Below the pieces are notes generated by a model. That model worked only from the letters and a program-made list of their open reading frames with translations. It made no database searches and was not told the origin of the DNA. A DNA stretch of 39,288 nt from Candidatus Zixiibacteriota bacterium (GTDB lineage: Bacteria > Zixibacteria > MSB-5A5 > GN15 > FEB-12): assembly GCA_040753875.1 (NCBI GenBank), contig JBFMDV010000008.1, positions 1-39,288 of the forward strand, read 5' to 3'. Of the stretch, positions 35,195 to 39,288 are shown piece by piece (position 1 is the first letter of the stretch; the number at the start of each line of letters is the position of its first letter). The translations under genes and the position numbers were made by a program.

Positions 35195-35372
35195 CGGCGA
35201 CCCACAGCGGTGGGCGGCCTCGTGCCGGTACTATCATTATTGGTTATTAGGTTGTTGGTATGCGTATGCCTTCGGCTATCGTGTTCCGGCGTCGCCCGGC
35301 CCTGGTCTGTTGCCGAGTCTGATTGAACCCCGCACTATACTTCTTCGGAGAAGATCGGTCGCATGTAAAGCA

Positions 35373-35401
35373 AAAGTCAGGCTCGTTAAGAGCCTGACTT
35401 T
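35373..35401. terminator. Bidirectional hairpin terminator
   Basis: A perfect 12-bp stem (AAAGTCAGGCTC / GAGCCTGACTTT) with a GTTAA loop. A-rich bases precede it and T-rich bases (TTTGCGTTTGT) follow. It lies between the rightward cluster end (35194) and the leftward SdrD_B gene (35447), so it can serve both. Confidence 0.8.
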
Positions 35402-35446
35402 GCGTTTGTCTCCGAGGGACAATGAAGGAACGTTACGGGCTATCGT

Positions 35447-36778
35447 TTAATCGTTATCCCCGCCCCCATCATCATCTTCATGTTCTTCGGCGCTGTCGCT
35501 CTCACCGGCGCACTGCCCCGGCCCGATCTCTCCCTGGTTGTATTTGCCGAGTTGACACTGCCAACCTAGAACCAGCTGACGTTCATCCTCGCCAAGGATT
35601 GACCAGTCGAGATAGTCATGATCGGCCAGGAAGGCGTCAGCGTCAGCTACGACCTCAGTCACGGCCGAAGGATCGGCTCCGCTCGCAAAATTCAACTTAG
35701 CCGCCAGCAACTGAGCATACAGCATGGCGATACCGTTGCACTTTCCATAGTACGTGAGGCTGAGAATGTCGAAGGCGATTTGAGAGTCGCTCACCACGAC
35801 GCTTTTGGCACCCCCGTCGCTTCCCAGCGTGATCGGCAGGAGCGGCGTCACTGAATCCGGCTGGCACCCGAATCCGGTGCGGTTTTTCCAGTAGCAGACT
35901 GTGTGTGTACAGCCGCTGTCCGGGATTATGATCGGTGGCGGTTGCGGCAGATAGACGCCGGCATCCAGCGTGTTGTCCGACTCGGACGCCACCAGATCAG
36001 TGCAGGCAGTGAAACCGGTCAACGGGTCGACATCGCTGTCCAGAGAATCATTCACGGCGGCATCCTGTGGGCTGTACTTCCAGCTATCCGGCAGCACAAA
36101 CTGAACTTTGTATGACCCGAGCAGGAGCTGATCGAAGAAATAGAACCCGAAACTGTCGGTCGTGTCGCTGCGGGCTGGCACATCAGCACAGGTGAACAGA
36201 TTTACCACCACGCCGGAGACTCCAGGCTCTCCGGCTTCCTGAACTCCGTTCGAATCGAGATCGTTGAAGACGAGATCACCAAGTGAAGCTTTCGGTGGCG
36301 GACCGGTAAAGACGCCGGCGTCCAGAGTGAGATTGGTTTCACCGTCTGCAAAAGTCACGCAGACAGTGAAACCGTTCCCTGGAAGCGGGTCGCTGTCCAG
36401 CGAATCGTTGCTACCCTGGTCATTGGCCGTAAATGAGTAGTTGGCCGGTTTCATGAACAGGAGCTTGTATTGGCCTGCGGGAATATCGGTGAACGAATAA
36501 TTGCCAAGGGTGTCGGTAGTATCGATCTTGACTGGCATGTTCTGGCAGTTCAGCAACGCCACCGGCAATCCCCTCATGCCGGGTTCGCCCGCGTCCTGAA
36601 TCCCGTTCTGGTTGAGATCGTTCCAGATACGGTCGCCGATGGATGTCACCAGCAGCCCCGAGGCATCGTTATCGTTCGAAAGGCCCGAGGACGCCGTCGG
36701 ATTAGGTTGGCGCTGACAACCGATCACGGTAACAAGCGCAACCACGACCGCAATCAACCCAAGAAAACTTCGATTCAT
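35447..36778 (-). CDS. Lipoprotein with two SdrD_B repeats
   Basis: The protein has 443 residues. The signal peptide MNRSFLGLIAVVVALVTVIGC has a lipobox ending at Cys21, so it is probably a lipoprotein. Two Ca-binding SdrD_B-type domains follow (about 47-160 and 165-280), each with the GDxxxNDLxxNGxQxAGEPG pattern. The remaining part (about 285-430) starts with CYWKNRTGFGC and resembles no domain that I know. The tail is strongly acidic (EEHEDDDGGGDND). ATG at 36776-36778 sits 8 bases after GGAGG; an earlier GTG at 36787 overlaps the site. A surface or adhesive role is inferred. Confidence 0.8.
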   Translation of the reverse strand: MNRSFLGLIAVVVALVTVIGCQRQPNPTASSGLSNDNDASGLLVTSIGDRIWNDLNQNGIQDAGEPGMRGLPVALLNCQNMPVKIDTTDTLGNYSFTDIPAGQYKLLFMKPANYSFTANDQGSNDSLDSDPLPGNGFTVCVTFADGETNLTLDAGVFTGPPPKASLGDLVFNDLDSNGVQEAGEPGVSGVVVNLFTCADVPARSDTTDSFGFYFFDQLLLGSYKVQFVLPDSWKYSPQDAAVNDSLDSDVDPLTGFTACTDLVASESDNTLDAGVYLPQPPPIIIPDSGCTHTVCYWKNRTGFGCQPDSVTPLLPITLGSDGGAKSVVVSDSQIAFDILSLTYYGKCNGIAMLYAQLLAAKLNFASGADPSAVTEVVADADAFLADHDYLDWSILGEDERQLVLGWQCQLGKYNQGEIGPGQCAGESDSAEEHEDDDGGGDND

Positions 36779-37202
36779 GGCTTTCACCTCCGGGTAAGGA
36801 GTGTTCTATACCGGATGAGCTGCCCGTTTCCACTCATCAGTCAATTCATGTGAATAGGCACCTTAACGATCATGGGGCATCAAACTCAGTGCCTTCAGTA
36901 TTATCGGTCTGCTGTTGGTTCAAATTGAAACGAAAGTGCAGGGCTCGTGAAGATCAGCTTAGCGATATGTACCTGTTTGCAGTACAAGATGTTAGCAAAG
37001 CGCGACACCGAAGAAAAAGGGCGAATGACGCCAACTCTACTGTGGGTCAACAACCGGCATCCGCGTTCGTGCTGTTCAATTTCTGAACAGGGCCGCGCGG
37101 ACGGAGAGCTGGTCATTGGAAGGTTGCAGGGAAGCGAGGGTTGCTTCTTGTCCTGGCCTCTTTTGAGTGATATTCTGACTCCACATTACAAAGGAGGATC
37201 TG
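36779..37202. other. Divergent intergenic region
   Basis: About 420 bp between the SdrD_B lipoprotein (minus) and the two-TM protein (plus). Apart from the promoter candidate at 37148-37176 I see nothing that I can support. Confidence 0.45.
37148..37176 (+). promoter_or_regulatory. Candidate sigma-70-type promoter
   Basis: TTGTCC (37148-37153) and TATTCT (37171-37176) with a 17-bp spacer, 26 bp upstream of ATG 37203. Each hexamer matches 4 of 6 consensus bases. Confidence 0.4.
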
Positions 37203-37637
37203 ATGGAAGTGCAGAATCTCGCGAATCACCGCCGTATCATCCCGATGTTTCACGCGGTACTGTTTTTGACCCTCGTGCTCAGCTTTATTGGTTCGATCGT
37301 GAATCTCGTGAAATCGTGGGACGATCATCAGCGGCTCTACAGTGCCGCGTTGTTGGTAGTTGTGTTCGTCTGCCTGCTGCTCATATTCTACTTCATGCGG
37401 GCGTTTCCGCTGCGGGCGCAGGACCGCGCGATCCGTGCCGAGGAGAATCTTCGTTATTATGTCATGACCGGCAAGCTGTTGGACCCTCGACTCACTATTC
37501 GGCAGATCATCGGGTTGCGGTTTGCCGGAGATGACGAGTTTGCCGCCCTGGCCAAACGTGCCGCCGATGAAAACCTCTCCGAGGATGACATCAAGAAAGC
37601 CGTAAAGAACTGGCGCGGGGATTATCATAGGGTGTGA
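37203..37637 (+). CDS. Two-TM membrane protein, DUF6526-like
   Basis: The protein has 144 residues. Two hydrophobic segments (about 15-36 and 46-66) are followed by a basic and acidic cytoplasmic-type tail with RAQDRAIRAEENLRYY, then LTIRQIIGLRFAGDDEFAAL and the C-terminal DIKKAVKNWRGDYHRV. This pattern matches small conserved membrane proteins of the DUF6526 kind that I have seen in diverse bacteria. The function is unknown. The ribosome site AAAGGAGG with a 6-base spacer is the best in the window, and a promoter candidate lies just upstream. Confidence 0.75.
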   Translation: MEVQNLANHRRIIPMFHAVLFLTLVLSFIGSIVNLVKSWDDHQRLYSAALLVVVFVCLLLIFYFMRAFPLRAQDRAIRAEENLRYYVMTGKLLDPRLTIRQIIGLRFAGDDEFAALAKRAADENLSEDDIKKAVKNWRGDYHRV

Positions 37638-37767
37638 GTTCCAAAAGTAGGTCGCTTTCCTAATCCGCTTCGGCGAGAAACCCGACACCGACATTGTCAT
37701 AATCCGTTGTGACAGGTCCTGATGCCTGTCGATAGACAGACGGTGTGACCTGACACTGTACTTTGTC

Positions 37768-37791
37768 ATTCCGGCCGTCGAGAGCCGGAAT
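37768..37791. repeat. 8-bp perfect hairpin
   Basis: ATTCCGGC pairs with GCCGGAAT around CGTCGAGA. It is one of several intergenic palindromes of the same sort in the window. Confidence 0.55.
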
Positions 37792-37874
37792 CCAGCCGTA
37801 GCCACTGTCATCATGAGGAGTCTGCCGGAGGCAGACGACGTGATGATCTTGCGTGGCCACAATGGAATGACACG

Positions 37875-37890
37875 CTGAGCGGAGTCGAAG
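37875..37890. repeat. 16-bp dispersed motif, copy 2 (inverted)
   Basis: CTGAGCGGAGTCGAAG is the exact reverse complement of 28220-28235, 9.6 kb away. Exact recurrence in unrelated intergenic DNA suggests a repeat family. Confidence 0.6.
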
Positions 37891-37897
37891 AGCGGAA

Positions 37898-39178
37898 TCA
37901 GAACTGAAAGCACGGCTTCACTGGCGGAGGCGGGTCCTCTCCCAATTGCCAAAGCCACTCCACATAATGCTCAACATCCGTAACGTCAACATCACCGTCA
38001 CAATCGCAATCACCAAGCAAAGGCGAAGGGAATATTTGATAATTGTACCACAGATAATCTACTAAGGCAACAAGATCACTGATGTCAAGTAGCGCGTCAT
38101 TGTTCGCGTCACCGTGTGCGATGGAAAGCACAGCCCGAAAGGCATCGACTCGGCCATAGCCTCTTTCAGCGGAGGGAACTACTGAGTCTAGGGCAACAGC
38201 CGAGCCCGTTAACACTTGCCTAACCTGCTCGAAGCTCAAAGAAGTGTCGCGGGAGAGTACGAGGGATGCCACGCCAGCCGCGAGGGCGCACGACGCAGAT
38301 GTACCACCAAATCTGCAGGCGTAACCAATGTCGTTACTCCCCGGCGGGCAATTTGTCATATACGCAGGGTTGAATCCTGGTAGACCGTGTTGATCGATAG
38401 ACCAAACATCTCCGAGAAAGTCAGCCAAGCCACTTGGCGCCACAAGGTCAAGGGTAGAATCGTAATTGCTATAATACCAACGCACATCGTTAGAGTCGGT
38501 TGCACCAACAGCAATACACGAACTGAGCCGAGCTGGAAATGCGACCGAGTCGGAAGGTCCCTTATACGTATTGCCGGATGAACATATCGAAACACATCCG
38601 TGATTAGCGGCATCAATGAACGCATCAGATAATTCATCGAAATCATAAGTGTGCCACGCGCAACAGAGCACATTTGCCCCGCGCATCCAGGCCGTATCTA
38701 CCGCTCTGACAAAGAGACTCTCGGGGGTCAGCCATAACCCACCTGTATCGGCAAATATTTTCACGGCCATGAGCAGCGCACTTGAGTTGACAGAAATAAC
38801 TCCGCTCGCAGGATCCATTCCTGCGATGCTGTCAAATGTGTGGGATGCTGCCATGACGCCAGCGCACATCATCCCGTGCCCCCTTGGATTGCTGGGATGT
38901 TCTCCTGGGTCAGGGTCCGTGTCATTTTGCGCAAAATCAAATACAGGAATAATTCTGCCGGCGGGTAGATCTTCGTGATCTTCCAGACTATCATCTATCA
39001 GCGCGATCTTGACTGGTCGACTGAGGCCGGCGAAGTCCCAAACCGAGACCTGATTGAAAATGCCGGTTATCTTCTTGACATGCCATTGCCACGAATTGTA
39101 GTAATCATACAGATGGTAAGAATCCAGATGTGCCCTCACCCAAAAGTTAGGATGGGAGTACCTAGTGTAGTGTTTCAT
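37898..39178 (-). CDS. S8 subtilisin-like peptidase with C-terminal dockerin, 5'-truncated
   Basis: Counting from ATG 39178, the catalytic triad is Asp62 (ALIDDS), His101 (RGHGMMCAGV) and Ser294 (GGTSAS), with the oxyanion Asn near 203 (SSGN), so the peptidase domain is complete. The C-terminus has two dockerin-type repeats (GDANNDALLDISDL and GDCDCDGDVDVTDV). There is no signal peptide or prodomain, which members with a dockerin normally have. The first residues (up to about KHYT) are encoded by what looks like an IS630 end, so the native start has been lost. A longer frame from TTG 39241 runs deeper into the IS and is not credible. The remnant is probably not exported and may be a pseudogene. 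Confidence 0.8.
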   Translation of the reverse strand: MKHYTRYSHPNFWVRAHLDSYHLYDYYNSWQWHVKKITGIFNQVSVWDFAGLSRPVKIALIDDSLEDHEDLPAGRIIPVFDFAQNDTDPDPGEHPSNPRGHGMMCAGVMAASHTFDSIAGMDPASGVISVNSSALLMAVKIFADTGGLWLTPESLFVRAVDTAWMRGANVLCCAWHTYDFDELSDAFIDAANHGCVSICSSGNTYKGPSDSVAFPARLSSCIAVGATDSNDVRWYYSNYDSTLDLVAPSGLADFLGDVWSIDQHGLPGFNPAYMTNCPPGSNDIGYACRFGGTSASCALAAGVASLVLSRDTSLSFEQVRQVLTGSAVALDSVVPSAERGYGRVDAFRAVLSIAHGDANNDALLDISDLVALVDYLWYNYQIFPSPLLGDCDCDGDVDVTDVEHYVEWLWQLGEDPPPPVKPCFQF

Positions 39179-39185
39179 AATTGTA

Positions 39186-39214
39186 TTGACATTTGATTTG
39201 AACTTTGATATTTT
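39186..39214 (+). promoter_or_regulatory. Promoter of the IS630-like transposase
   Basis: TTGACA (39186-39191), a 17-bp spacer and TATTTT (39209-39214), 7 bp before the ATG at 39222. It is a full -35 consensus with optimal spacing. Transcription would begin almost at the start codon, so the message would be leaderless or nearly so. Confidence 0.5.
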
Positions 39215-39221
39215 GGCCGGC

Positions 39222-39288
39222 GATGAATATCGCCGAGCCAATCGCGCTGTCTTCTGAGGAGCAACGGGTGATCGATGCCTGGGTGCGG
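39222..39288 (+). CDS. IS630-like transposase, N-terminal fragment
   Basis: ATG at 39222 opens a frame running off the window: MNIAEPIALSSEEQ, then RVIDAWVR. This fits the start of IS630-family helix-turn-helix transposases (LSxEExxxLExWxR). Only 22 codons are visible, so the call rests mainly on this resemblance, on the promoter and on the truncation of the S8 gene next to it. The catalytic domain lies outside the window. Confidence 0.5.

Larger units (their letters stand above)
37638..37897. other. Hairpin-rich spacer with dispersed motifs
   Basis: Contains stem-loops ATTCCGGC / GCCGGAAT (37768-37791) and GTCTGCC / GGCAGAC (37820-37836, extended by TCATCA/TGATGA arms at 37808-37813 and 37841-37846), and the 16-bp dispersed motif at 37875-37890. 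No T-tract follows the first hairpins. Confidence 0.6.
39165..39288 (+). mobile_element. Left end of an IS630-like insertion sequence (partial)
   Basis: The minus-strand subtilase frame changes character at about 39163-39165, next to a TA dinucleotide (39163-39164), the usual target of IS630/Tc1 elements. Rightward DNA carries a promoter and a transposase start. The far end and its repeat are beyond the window, so the boundary is inferred. Confidence 0.45.

Noticed and set aside
37113-37958. Leftward frame of 281 codons over the DUF6526-like gene
   Set aside because: It lies antisense to a gene with a strong ribosome site and promoter, and its translation is low-complexity.

Overview
The window looks like a chromosomal segment from an uncultivated bacterium of the FCB/Zixibacteria type. 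I infer this from type I dockerin-like C-termini on secreted proteins (the multihaem cytochrome and the S8 peptidase), an SdrD_B-repeat lipoprotein, a response regulator with a Cys-x2-Cys/CPEC tail, and hairpin-rich dispersed repeats between genes. No rRNA, tRNA or taxonomic marker is present, so the assignment is inference.

Layout. Positions 1-127 hold the tail of an IS5-like transposase whose end has cut off a PD-(D/E)XK nuclease gene (101-721, minus). Positions 722-1703 are gene-free and contain a 50-bp tandem repeat and several hairpins. Then come a response regulator (1704-2315), a dockerin-bearing heptahaem cytochrome (minus), a chemoreceptor, an alpha/beta hydrolase (minus) and a cupin. 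From 7.7 to 17.7 kb, eight tightly packed minus-strand genes form an envelope-polysaccharide operon: NodB deacetylase, GT4 glycosyltransferase, flippase, CsaB-type pyruvyl transferase, O-antigen-ligase-like protein, FemAB-like protein, DegT-type aminotransferase and a second NodB deacetylase. The order and families resemble exosortase-A (XrtA/EpsH) associated exopolysaccharide loci, but no exosortase is in the window.

From 17.9 to 35.2 kb the cluster continues in mixed orientation: a GNAT protein, three BioF2/CelD-like acyltransferases, two tandem asparagine-synthetase-like paralogues that lack the N-terminal Cys and carry altered ATP-loop motifs, a left-handed beta-helix acetyltransferase, a NadE-like synthetase, an acyl carrier protein, an AMP-forming ligase, a canonical AsnB-type amidotransferase, a membrane-anchored SGNH-like protein and a GT2 glycosyltransferase. 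I read this as one surface-glycan assembly and decoration locus. NadE-like, ACP, ligase and AsnB form a plausible carboxyl-activation and amidation cassette, and the acyltransferases would add acyl or aminoacyl groups. The exact product cannot be read from sequence.

The right end holds a perfect 12-bp hairpin terminator, an SdrD_B lipoprotein (minus), a DUF6526-like two-TM protein, a hairpin-rich spacer, and an S8 subtilase with dockerin whose 5' part is missing where an IS630-like element begins (about 39165). Both window edges are therefore insertion sequences, each of which has truncated a host gene.
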